From positions 106,219,796 to 106,283,795 of the forward strand of contig NC_081415.1 of the NCBI RefSeq assembly GCF_030272615.1: a DNA stretch of 64,000 nt. The letters run 5' to 3'. A program made the translations under genes and the position numbers. The stretch's first letter is position 1. Every line of letters begins with the position of its first letter. Under the pieces are notes generated by a model. That model did not search any database, was not told where the DNA came from, and was given only the letters and a program-made list of their open reading frames with translations. The stretch comes from Cryptomeria japonica. Lineage: Eukaryota > Streptophyta > Pinopsida > Cupressales > Cupressaceae. Positions 1 through 10,809 of this stretch are shown here, one piece after another.

Positions 1-33
1 TCTACAAATGGAGGACCACACTTTGATACCAAT
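1..33 (-). other. Copia primer-binding site and start of internal region (edge)
   Basis: Read on the minus strand, the bases next to the LTR give TTGGTATCAAAGTGTGG. This is close to the TGGTATCAGAGC site that plant Copia elements use to prime from initiator tRNA-Met. It directly abuts an LTR ending in CA, so the element body lies to the left, outside the window. Confidence 0.8.
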
Positions 34-898
34 TGTTAGATAATTGAATAATCCCAAAGACACTGAGAGGGGGGGGTGAATCAATGTTAGACCAGTTAAT
101 GAAAGATTTAAATTTATTTGCAATTTTGTAACTAAGATTAATATAATGGTAAATAAATAATAATGCAGTAAAGAGAAACAAAGGAATCAACATCAATGCA
201 CACCATAACACAAATATTTAGGCGAGGAAATCTGGTAAGGGAAAAACCTCGATGGGATTTGTGACCCATAATATTTACTCACTGGCCATATGAATAAATA
301 TTACTTAGTACAAAAGAGGCTTGCACGTGCAGGAAGGCCAACTGCCTAGAGCTCACTACTCAACAACAAAAGTGGAGTCACACTGATGTAAACATAAAAT
401 GAACTCTTACAACTTGCATCAAAATGTTGGATGATTTTGTTGTTATGCTTTGTTTGATACCAGTTCTGCCTCTTCTAAAAACCCTAGCCGGTAAGCTGTC
501 AAATGATTCTGCTTATACAGAATAGTCTTCTCTCTACTTTGCTTCTTATTCGCTCCAAAATAAACACATCAAAATGCATATACAACTATTCTCTATCATA
601 TCCTATCGTATCTCCTATTATCGCTTACATCTTTCTAAATGACCTACAATAACTCACTAATATATGAGTCTTTACAGTACAACATGTTGGCCATACAATT
701 ATAATTTACATTACAATTTATTACACATAAACAATATTTATTGACAAGTCGGCGTGGAATGTCGGTGTAAACTGGATGCTGGTGTGAATGAGCCTTGTTG
801 TATCTTCCAATGTCGGTAGGTGAAGTATATTGTCAGTTGAACCTTGTTGCCATCAATGACAACATCTACCTTTCTCATCTGAGTGTATAATGCCAACA
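34..898 (-). repeat. 5' LTR of a minus-strand Copia element
   Basis: On the minus strand the block begins TGTTGGCATT and ends CTAACA, the expected TG...CA termini, directly followed by the primer-binding site. It is 865 bp long. A run of eight G at about 69-76 matches the C-run near the 3' end of the LTR at 60764-62256. A TTGTCATTGATG core lies near its 5' end (plus 851-862) and recurs in the LTRs at 31927 and 60764, so the three families look related. The target-site duplication cannot be checked because the other end is outside the window. Confidence 0.8.
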
Positions 899-1729
899 TA
901 AAATAGGTATACCACACATTTCTTTACTAATTTTGAGGACTCCAAGTCAAATATTAGTTGTATGCGTTAAATCATGATTAGCCCTGAAAAATCAAACCTA
1001 ATCACGACTTTTTTTACTATAGTTTGAGTCATGCTAGATTTTATGCTTTCTAAATACCATAAATATTTGCCCTGACACACTTTTATTGTCTGTTTTTTTT
1101 TTATTATTGTAATGATTGGTTGTCCATTGCCTTCTCTATGTTCCTTTTTTCTCTGTTTGCAAGCTCTTTAGAGCACCAAGGAATAAATTAATGCATGTGT
1201 CCCAATGAAAATTTTTATCACATGCACTACTAATGATTCAGGGATGGATGGAAAGCTTTAGGTTACACCAAAGTATGATAGGACCATAGCAACTTAAAAT
1301 GCTATCTTCAGAATAGATATTTCTTATGCAAAAAACCTACATCATTTTTTTTGGGTCGATAAAAGGCACAACCAAAATAATATATTGATGTTAAAGAGAA
1401 TTTACACAAAGAAACCATAAATTTTTTTAAATGGCCCAGTAGGGCCTAAAAACTATGAAAGTAAAGCTATGTCCATGAGTATGCACAGAAAGAGAAAACC
1501 ACATCCAAAACCTTGAAATTCTCTAAACTCAGAGTGGGATTTGAGTGCTCATTACAATTCATTTATCATTTTCATGACATTTATTAAAGCTTTATCAAAA
1601 TTTATAAGCTTAATGCTACGTTAAATTTTCTTTATAAGTTTTAGATTAACAGAGAAATAAAAAAGAAGAGCAAACTATGTTCTCTGTAGTGGCCTCAAAA
1701 AACAACAAACCAACTGAAAATCTATATGT
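899..1729. other. Intergenic, no gene seen
   Basis: AT-rich sequence with no open frame that resembles a protein and no recognised repeat. Confidence 0.5.
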
Positions 1730-2900
1730 TTAATCCTCTCCTTGAGGCATGGGTGGAGGCATTAGAGAATGACCCCTTCGTGGAGGATAAACCCTTCCTC
1801 AACCAGAAGCATGACCGGTACCTTGACCACCACCTCGCCTACTCTACTCCACTTGGGGATCCCCTACTTCTGTTTTGGGAGGCAGAAGACCATTGAGTCT
1901 AGCAAAGTTTAGGAATTATTCTTCCCTACCCATGTCCTCTGGATAGCCCCCCAGAAACCTCCCTTTTAGGAACTAGAGGGCCATGGTAGCAAAGTATCTA
2001 TGTTTTTGTAAATCCTTTCCTATCAGGTCTAGCAAAAAAGGATAAAATTGTATCAGCTCTCCCAGGACATTGAAAAGGATTCTCTCACTTGGACGTGGAG
2101 CAAGAGAATCATGTCGTGCTTTGTTTAGGATTTATTTCAATTCAAGCAAGATGTCTCTTGGGAAGAGTCATTTGGTGAGGTTCCATAATTCTTGTTTATC
2201 AAGCTTGAGGTCCATCAGGGAGGGGACAAACTAGGAGGAAATGTTCATATTATCTCGAGGGTATTCATCTCTACTGATATGACCACTACCAAGAATGAGC
2301 TTTAGGGCTAGGAAGACTGTTGGCTCAGGAACTAAGAGGAGCCTCTTCAATCTCAGGTCTGTGATTTATTTGAAAGAGACATGGCGGGTTGAGGCAGAAA
2401 GAGAGATGGGGGCATCCACTCCAAAGCATGAGATTGGTCTATGGAAGACACTCATTATACCTGCATCATTATAGCCTATTCCATCATTTCCATTTAGAGG
2501 CAAAAAATAGCCTTACAGGTAGGGCTTTCCTCCTCATATATTGAGCTCAAGACATGCATTTAATATAGAAAATAGACTAGGGAAAATCCATCAAGTCACA
2601 TATTGTGGGCATGCTAGAGAAAAGAATGAGTGACTCAAGAGCGCCATGCTCCTTACCTGCAACCCCAACATGTTAACATACCAAATCCATAATTGCCCTT
2701 ATTACCTATAGAAAAAGGTAGAAACCTCAACCACTTATCTACTGATTGAAGTAAAGAGAGGGCTTGCATCCATTCACTACTTCCATTTGAAGTTCATGTT
2801 ATCCCTCTAAACTTATACGAAGCAAGACCAAACAGTGGCAAAGAGATGTTTGGAGACCTTATAGAATTTGTCACAACAGTACCAAAGAGTGCTTGAGCTT
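1730..2900 (-). pseudogene. Decayed protein gene of unknown family, Arg/Gly-rich C-terminus
   Basis: One minus-strand frame reads as protein from about 2540 down to a TAA at 1730, with scattered stops in between. Readable pieces, in order, include SVFHRPISCFGVDAP, VPEPTVFLALKLILGSGH, APRPSERILFNVLGELIQ, GKDLQKHRYFATM, GGYPEDMGREE and NFARLNGLLPPK. The tail is rich in Arg, Gly and Pro (SRRGGGQGTGHASG, then a PPPMPQ end), as in many nucleic-acid-binding proteins. The stops are TAG, TAA and TGA inside otherwise sensible protein, so this is a broken copy. I do not recognise the family. A host gene fragment, a transposon protein and an old viral insertion are all open. The upstream limit near 2900 is a guess. 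Confidence 0.5.
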
Positions 2901-3073
2901 CCTTGAGCTTCAACCTCAGATTGACTATTGCCACTATCTATTGAAAAAATGAAGGAAAATAATATTTATATAGGTAAATAATGTAGGGAATCAAAACAAT
3001 AGGAAATGTCAAGAAATTGACATAAGAGAAAAATCTACAAAATGAGCAATACAAAACTGAATTTTTGTGAATT

Positions 3074-3470
3074 TCTGAAGCATGTCTACTAGCTCAGTTG
3101 CAACTACAACATCTGACAATATTTATCTTTATTTTGTGGTTTTATGGATGTCCATACCTTGTTCTAAAACTCCCATTTGGCTATACACCTGCCAATGGAA
3201 TTTGCTTGAAAGATTCATAGCTGATTCACCAAACCCATTTTGTGCATTTTCCACAATCATGTCATTACAAAAATCTCATTTTTTTGAGGCATTTTTTCCA
3301 ATAATTCATGTGGTTTATCACTACTTCCACAACCTTATACCTACCAATTGCATCTGCTTGAGAGTCTCTAAAGCTTATTAAAAATTTCATTATGTGCATA
3401 CCCTGTAATCATTGCAGACCATGAGAACACATTTCTTTGAAGCATACTGTAAAACAATTTACAGGCCTTA
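3074..3470 (-). pseudogene. PPR protein fragment
   Basis: Translating the minus strand gives QRNVFSWSAMITGYAHN, later EKMPQKN, then (across frame breaks) a QMGVLEQGMDIH-like stretch and SDVVVATELVDM. These are the hallmark pieces of plant PLS-class PPR proteins (KMPERNVVSWNAMIAGYAQNG, GALEQGMEIH, DVFVGNALVDMYAKCG). Complete PPR proteins bind organellar RNA and act in its editing, splicing or stability. Only about two repeats remain, with stops and shifts, so it is a dead fragment. The open frame on the opposite strand here is a shadow. A sister fragment lies at 42770-43078. Confidence 0.75.
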
Positions 3471-5400
3471 TCTATGCTTCCAAATAGATGTTCTGGGTGA
3501 ACTCACAATACTGGTTCCCACTTTTTGACCAACTTTGACACTTAGATGAACATTTTGAAAAAACCTTCACTTTTTGACACCTATAACTTAAAAACCATTA
3601 AGAATTTGAAGATGATGTAAACTAGTGATTTGTAACATCTTGTTTGTAAATTCTAAATATATTTTTTTCAAATTTTTTGAATAAAATTTTATTGATTTTT
3701 CCATCTCCCTCAAAAAGTAGTTTTTTATAGCAAACAACATTTTTTTAGAGCGATGTGCATCCCAAAACACATAATATCTTTTCTATACATGATAAAAACT
3801 TAATTATTTTGAATTTTGGTTTGTAACATCAATACCGAGGGCATGTAGTTGGTTTCATAGTGATATGCTAAATATTTTTCATTTTATTAAGTTTTGAAGT
3901 TTGACTAATTATAATTTAGATATAGGTGTACATTTGAACACATAACTTGTTCTATATATATCAAAATTCAATTTTATTATTTTTTGTTAGAAAGAAGACA
4001 TTAATGCCTAGTGCATAAATATTTTTAAGATTTTTTTGGAATTAGTTTACTATTTTTTCCAATGCATTGAACAAAGAAGTTCATGTTCGGTGAAAAACCT
4101 ACATTCATAAGAAATAAAATAAAAATTAAATTAAATATATTGAAAATTATACTATTTGGAAAGCTTATAACAAGGACTAAATACTTTATAAAAAAAACTT
4201 CTAAATAAACTCATTTGACCCCACAAAAGCTAATGTAAAATTGGTTTTTTATCAGCATTTGATAGATGCAAAGGAGACTCCATTACAAGTATGATTTAGA
4301 AGTAGAGAGGTTCTATCCAAGAAATTTTGATCTAAGAGCCTTTGATCTAATTCTCTTCAATTAATTACTTCAAATGGGACCTCTTAAATCTTAAATCATT
4401 ATATTTTCTAAAAAATGTATGACTTTAGCAAAAATCAGGATGTACCAAAAATTGGGAACCAACATTGTCAGTTCACCCTTCTAGAAATAAGAACCTATAG
4501 AAAAAATCTCAAAATTATAACAATGATATAATCAAATTTAGGTTATGGCTGAAGATCCTGATCTCAAAAAATCTTGCATGAATTTTTGATGCTTCAAACT
4601 ACTTAACTACAGATGCCAAAAAAGGGTTGCCAAGTACTTATGATATGTTAATTACATAAGATTTATAATGTTGTCAATAATGTATTCCAATTACTTAACT
4701 ATAGATGACAAAAAGGGGTTGCCAAGTACTTATGATACGTTAATTACAAAAGATTCCTAATGATGTGAATAATGTCTTAACATGTTACTTTCAATTTTCT
4801 AACAGTAGAAATCACATGGGTGAAGGCATATTGCAATAATGTCAAATTTTTAATAATTTATAGTGTGATGGTGATTCCATGGCTAAGAATAAGCTTTCAA
4901 ATTTTTCATTATATGGTTTAGACCTTCATACTAATCATACTCTTGCATGAAAAGTTTTTCAGGATTTAGTCACATGATATTAACAGCAAGTTCTTGTCCA
5001 TGTCTAATTTGTATTATTTTGCAATTTTCTATTTTCAATTGTGGTCCAGACAAATACACCTTCCTTTCTTTAATTCACAATCCAAACTAGTAATTGACCT
5101 TTTGATAAAATGTGTTGTCACTATTCCTATTGCAATTTCTCAGTATCAATCTTTCTTTGTGGAATCAATCATATTGCCCAAACTAACCACCATCATGGTA
5201 TATTGATCAAGGCTTCTTTAGCTATCAAACTTCTGCAATGATGCTTGTTACCATGAACTCTCTTTGTTTGTTGTCTCCTCAAACTATGGATCCCCTTTAT
5301 AAGAATAGATCCAACATTTAGTATTCCAACATTTAAATCCAAAGTAACTGTACATTTTATAAAACTTAGTGCTTATAATCTTTCTTTCTTTGTTGAATTA
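3471..5400. other. AT-rich intergenic, no gene seen
   Basis: Long AT-rich stretch with only chance open frames. A diverged tandem duplication inside it is listed separately. The left end of the Helitron that follows should lie in or just after this stretch, but no terminus could be fixed. Confidence 0.5.
4601..4784. repeat. Two-copy tandem duplication, 92-bp unit
   Basis: The segment starting ACTTAACTAC at 4601 recurs starting ACTTAACTAT at 4693. Both copies share a GGTTGCCAAGTACTTATGAT block followed by GTTAATTACA. They differ at several positions, so the duplication is not recent. Confidence 0.75.
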
Positions 5401-5524
5401 TGTAGGTGGATCATAATTATGAACCTAGAAATTATATGCACATCGCATGCTATGGTTGGAGAACCTATCTTCCTTTGCGTAAAATGTGAGGAGCAGGTAG
5501 AAGAATCTACACCTCCTTTATGCA

Positions 5525-6965
5525 TTGCAAAATGTAGAGCCAACCATATTTACAAAATGTAAAAGCTTGGGGCGACAAAGAACATTGTTTAGGGTCAAGC
5601 CACCTCAAAACATGGGCAACACACCTATAACAATAACTCCTATCAAAAACTTGAACCCCTTTCAACCAAGGTGGACCATCAAGGGGCGTGTAAGAGTGAA
5701 GAAGGAAATCCATTAGTCAAGTACACCAAAAGCAAGCAGCTGAGTTTTTAGCTTCGATGTTGTAGACAATGAAGGTATGGAAATGTGTGTTACGTGTTTC
5801 AATGAATTAGAAAATATCTATTATGATAAAATAAAAGTTGGCATGACATACACATTATCTAGGGGAGCAATAAAGTCAGCTAATTGAATTTACAATATAC
5901 TCCATAATGGACTAGAAATAACCTTGCTAGATGATTAAAAGGTTACTGCTTATGATCATGATTCCTCCATACCTAGGCACAGATTCATTTTCATAGATCT
6001 TGATTAAATAGTTGGTAAGAATAACAACTCAACCATTGATGTCATTGGAATTGTCATTAATATTGAGCCAAGATCAATGATAAGGAGAAGAGATGGCACT
6101 GAGGTTCCTAGGCATACCATCAAGTTATTGGACATGACATGAACAACCATTGATGTTACACTATGGGGTGCAATGGCAAATAGGGAAGATACTAAACTCC
6201 AAAAAAGATATTATTTACAAGGAACAACTACTCTTGCTATCAAGAGTGGTCATGTATTTGAATTCAATGGAATAGTGATAAGTATAACATTTAATACAAG
6301 CCTCTTCATAGACCCTACTATAGAAGAATTAAACCAACTAAAAGATTGGTTTAACCAAAATGTTGCCAATGGATAAGAAATTTCACACCAACTTGTTGTG
6401 GTTGCTCCCCCCCTCAAAGAATGACAATCAGTGAAATACAGGCACATGCACAAAATTCAATGCAACCCTTCAATTGTGTCATAAAGAAAATAAAACAACA
6501 GATAAAATCTACGTCCTTTTTCTATCTAGCATGTCCCACCCAAGTAAATGGGAAACCGTGCAAGAAAATATTAGACCATATTGAAGAAGAAAATTGGTAT
6601 TATTCAAAGTGTAACATGACCCTTTTTTAATGTAATTATAGGTATATACTCCAGACAAATCTACAAGACCACACAGATACTATATGGGCAATTGTATTTT
6701 ATTAAGGAGCAACCGAATTTATGGGCATGCCTGTAGAAATATTATATATGCTTCAATTCGATGAGAATTTTGAGAAAGGCACTGTAGAAGTAATCAGAAA
6801 TGTGATGCATAATCAATTCCTCTTTAGTCTAACATGAAACACACTAATGAAGAATGGTTGAAGATTACCATCACTAAGGCTAAGAAGGTAGATTTTGTCG
6901 CAGAAAGAATTATTCTACTTCAGAAAATCAAATATATATCTACTGATACAAGTCCCCAGACTTAA
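5525..6965 (+). pseudogene. RPA1-like single-stranded DNA-binding protein of a Helitron
   Basis: Translation across frame breaks follows the large subunit of replication protein A in order. A linker and first OB fold come first (LNPFQPRWTIKGRV about 5650-5695; FSFDVVDNEG about 5750-5780), then a second OB fold (about 6000-6370: RRRDGTEVPR, VTLWGAMA, FIDPTIEELNQLKDWF), then the C-terminal zinc-containing fold (about 6420-6965: FFYLACPTQVNGKPC, WYYSKCN, RYILQTNLQDHTDTIWAI). Plant Helitrons often carry such RPA1-like genes, thought to coat the single-stranded DNA made during rolling-circle transposition. Several frameshifts and stops make this copy non-functional. The N-terminal part before 5525 is not clear. 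It ends about 300 bp before the Rep/helicase gene on the same strand. Confidence 0.85.
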
Positions 6966-7280
6966 ATCTAGCATACAGTTGTAAATAGAATAAAAAATGT
7001 AATTTACCTCTATGTAATACAACAAAAAATAAATCTTCCTTATATGAATTATATATATTTGTGCATAATTACCCCCTTATAATATCTAATGTTTGACATA
7101 TATTAAATAAGGCAATAGATATTTGTAAACAGATGCAAAAATTTATTACTCCCTTTCAATATATATGTATACATAATTTGTGCCTTCCAATATCCAATGT
7201 TCCATGTATATCATATTGTGTTGTTAATATTTGTTTCAAGGATTTCTTGCTAAGATATTTATGCTTTACCTGATGAATAC

Positions 7281-8499
7281 TTTGAATAGATGGTTGACTC
7301 CTACACTTAAGGAACCAACAATGACCCTAAAAAAATGCAAAATGAAAGAGAACTGAGTCAGAAAAGAATCCAAACATATTACACCAGCCATAGAGAGGAA
7401 ATAGCTATATCTAGGCATCTGGAAAGAATAAAGAAAAATGAAACTAACCCTGTCCAAGGAAAATATTCAAACATGAAAAATCCTCAAGCTCACCAAAAAA
7501 TAAATGTACAAGAACAATATCAAACAAAGAAAATAGCCGAATTGAATGACAATGCTAGGTTCATGACAACAATGAAAAGCTTCCATAGAAAAATAGATGT
7601 GCTTTCTAAATTGCAAATATGTAATATAAGCAAAGAGTCTAAGCCAAGTATGCTTTCACACTCATTATGCCAAATTCCTACCTATAGAAGATGCATTAAT
7701 GAAAATGGCATACATCGGTTCTCACCACTCAATAACATGGACCCAGGGGAGTAACCCACTATTTTGAAGATATTGACCCAAGTAGAAGAAATGATCATTG
7801 CTAGAGTAAACCCTATATTACAGGTTACCCATACATTGGAGCCCAGTATAAGTACAGTGTCCATACAATTATCTTCCCACAAGACATACAAAGCATTGCA
7901 AGTGTGCTCCCATGTATTAGGAGACATATATGTCCTGATAGTTTGCATACCCTAAGCTTAGGGAAACTAATATGATTGTTACATAAGAAGGGGTCATGTT
8001 AGGGATACATTGCAATACAAAGTCAAATATGACTCATATTATAAAGATGTCGCAATAGACTGTAACAGCTTAAACTGAATCCCCAAGGAAAGAATAGACA
8101 TATCAAACATGCTTCACACCATTGAAACAAATGATGAGGTAATGGTAGAAAACAATGAAGATGGCCTTGATGAAGACCAAGTTGAGGGTACTACAACCAC
8201 TAAATCATCATTTACATACCACCTACCAAATGAACACCATGAACTAGAGATAACTACGAAAATAGTAGAGATAGAAGAAAGCACAAATAACATCATTGAC
8301 TATCCAGAAATAGGCTCATCTCCAATTAATGAATATAATATCGAGGGCCTATGATATGGCATTTCCAACACTCTTCCCAAATGAAACTAGATTACAAATA
8401 CAACAAATAACTAGGGAAGTAAAGATGAATGAATATGTATCACACTTAATAAGATTCCATGATCAAAGACTTGGACAACATCCAAGATATCGATACTAT
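7281..8499 (+). pseudogene. Helitron Rep/helicase, N-terminal part (split by insertion)
   Basis: A basic N-terminal region at about 7335-7754 (KRIQTYYTSHREEIAISRH) is typical of plant Helitron transposases. It is followed by an acidic stretch (8109-8354) and the start of the Helitron helicase-like N domain: AFPTLFPNETR, VKMNEYVSHLIRFHDQRL, HPRYRY up to 8499. The frame stops exactly where the gypsy element is inserted and resumes at 26356. If one copy of the 5-bp duplication ACTAT is removed, the two sides read through in the same frame into YNLMIRHQRQSL, which is the expected continuation of the domain. Stops and shifts are present upstream. Confidence 0.85.
8495..8499. repeat. Left target-site duplication of the gypsy element
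   Basis: ACTAT directly precedes the TGTAGC terminus of the element. The identical five bases follow the other end at 26351-26355. Five bases is the usual target-site duplication for LTR retrotransposons. Confidence 0.9.
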
Positions 8500-10048
8500 T
8501 GTAGCTAGGAATTCAGAAATCATCCAAGCAAATCAATATTAGTCTAGTTCAATCACGAAAACTCAATTGCAGTGATAACAATCCTAAAAACATTCAATGA
8601 AAACATGAAGACAAGACATTCTAAATGAAATCTAAGCAAACCAAATGCAGATGTCTCCTTCATGTGGCTCCATTGTCCTTCTTTCTCCTTCAAATAGCTT
8701 TGTTGTGGATCTCACCTACTAGTGCATGAGCATGATGTGAAAGCAAGTAGACAAGATGATAGCGCAAGAATACTCGAAGCGTGATTGATTTGACCAGGGA
8801 TCAGGGGCCTTGATTGAAGAAATTCATCCAATTTATAGACAAATTGGAGAAATGACAAGATTAGCATGAATTTGATTCAAATGGAAATTTCAAATCAAGA
8901 ATGACAAATATGACAAATTATGACAAATTTGCACTTTCTATGCAAAATTGATTGATTGATAATTTTGACAAAATTATGACAAATTTCTATGTCAAAATTG
9001 ATTGATTGTCAATTATGACAAATTATGACAAGATTGAAATATCATTTCCATGAAATTAGGAAAAAAAATAGGAGAGAAATGAAATTAGATGAATTAGAAA
9101 TTAGGAAATTAGAAAATGAGGAAATTAGGAATTAAGTGAATTAATTAACAATTTTTCATTTATTAATTAATTCACAAAGAGGGATGAACTAGTTAGCCAA
9201 TTAAATAAACATTTAATTGTGACAAGAAGACTTAGGATAAATAAATAAATTATTTAACCTAGAGAAAGAAATGACAAACAAGGTTAAATGAATAAATCAT
9301 GAAACCCTAGAAGATGAATTAGAAAATGCAAGAATAACAATTAGGTCTTAACAAAGGATAATTGATACCGATTCGATTTGATCATGATTTTGACTTGATA
9401 AAAGACCAATGCTAATAAATAATTTGCTTGATAAATGCGCCAATTGACGAGGAACAATGACTAATTGATCCAAATTGATAGGATTGAGAAAGACGACGAT
9501 CGATGACAAATTGATCGCAAAAATGACAAAATTGACAAGAAGACAAGGATCGATGACAAAATAGATTGCAAAATGACAAGATTGAAAATGACCACGATCG
9601 ATGACAAATCGATCGCAAGATGACAAGATTGAAAACAACAACGATCAATGACAAATCGATCGCAAGATGATAAGATTGAAAACGACAACGATCGATGACA
9701 AATAGATCGCAAGATGACAAGATTGATAAGAGGACAAAACTCTAATTAGGATTGACGATGTCCAAAATGAAATCGAATTGATGATGTCAAAATATGACAA
9801 ATGAGCACGCACATTGATGCAACAAGATAAGATCGACCAAAATCATGACAAATATTGTTATTGACAAGACCGAATTCGAAAGCGAGATAAATGAAGAATG
9901 CAGAAGAAAGACTCGATGCTTGCAAATGATAAAGACCAAGTATGCAACATAGAAGAAATGTTAATGCGATGCAAAAACCCTAAAGTAAGGCAATGCGTCA
10001 ATGTTAAAGTATGATTCCGCAAGCATTGACCATTTTTAGATGTCTACA
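8500..10048 (-). repeat. 3' LTR of the gypsy element
   Basis: Starts TGTAGCTAGGAATT and ends GATGTCTACA on the plus strand; 1549 bp. It matches 24755-26350 nearly base for base. It keeps a segment of about 36 bp near 8840-8875 that the other copy lacks, and lacks the 77-bp duplication the other copy has. Long open frames on the minus strand inside it come from its internal tandem repeats and are not genes. Confidence 0.95.
9475..9725. repeat. Tandem array with hairpins inside the 3' LTR
   Basis: About six units of roughly 42-45 bp, each with the core GATCGATGACAAATNGATCGCAA followed by a GATGACAAGATTGAAAA-like half. Where the core is perfect (for example 9595-9615), arms CGATCGAT and ATCGATCG flank a GACAA loop, so every unit can fold into a short hairpin. 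The same array is in the other LTR. Confidence 0.8.
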
Positions 10049-10065
10049 TTTTGCCCCTCTTTGAG
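10049..10065 (-). other. Polypurine tract of the gypsy element
   Basis: On the minus strand CTCAAAGAGGGGCAAAA runs directly into the 3' LTR. A purine-rich run at this place primes plus-strand DNA synthesis in LTR retrotransposons. It fixes the minus-strand orientation of the element. Confidence 0.85.
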
Positions 10066-10809
10066 ACAATGCGATTTCAAGCATTGTTTCAAAGACAATA
10101 ATGAAAATTCCCCAGACACTGACAATGACATATGCATGCCCCCTCGAGGAATTGGCTGGAGATATCAAGAAAAGAGGCCAATTGATCGATAAGAATGATA
10201 GAAGACAATAGGAGCAAACAGACTGACAATCGGAGATCGGATGCATGAAGGACAAGCAATTGAAAGCGCAAAAGACCGTGACCAACATGAGATGGAGAGA
10301 GAGCATGTCCATCTATGAACTAAAAAAGATCTATAAATGAGGCAAAGAGAGTGAAAATTGCTCATTTGCACTAGCCAAAGAGGAGAATTTGTTGCTCTGG
10401 AAAAGGACACTTGCAAAGAGATGGCGAACATTCCAATGGCAGATCACCTTAGAGAACGTGTACACACCTACAGATGACCAGATGATGTAGGAGCAGCGGT
10501 ATGTATCTCAAAAACCCATATTGTCAATTTTATGAATTTTGATCGCTTACGGGACATTGTGGGACCCACAGGGAATGCAGAAACTAACTTTTGCACTTGT
10601 GTGAGTGCATCCTGCACTTGTGTAGGGTATTCTATGCTTGTTTAGGGTACACAGGCACAGGTTGTGCTACACAAGCAAAGGACTTATCACACAGGCACAG
10701 TTGTTCCCTGGGAAGCCAATTTTGGTCAAAAACAGCATGCGAATGATCTAAAAAGGGGGGGATAAGAATAGGATAGGTCAAAATAGATGAAAAACACCCT
10801 GATTTGGAC

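Noticed and set aside
3082-3381. 99-codon plus-strand frame
   Set aside because: It is a shadow of the minus-strand PPR fragment, which explains the sequence far better.
9348-9720. Overlapping minus-strand frames rich in Ser, Ile, Cys (also 25599-26114)
   Set aside because: They arise from the tandem array within the LTR, occur in several frames at once, and match no protein.
9475-9725. CRISPR-like repeat array
   Set aside because: This is a plant retrotransposon LTR. The units are diverged head-to-tail repeats with no unique spacers, and the same array is in the other LTR.
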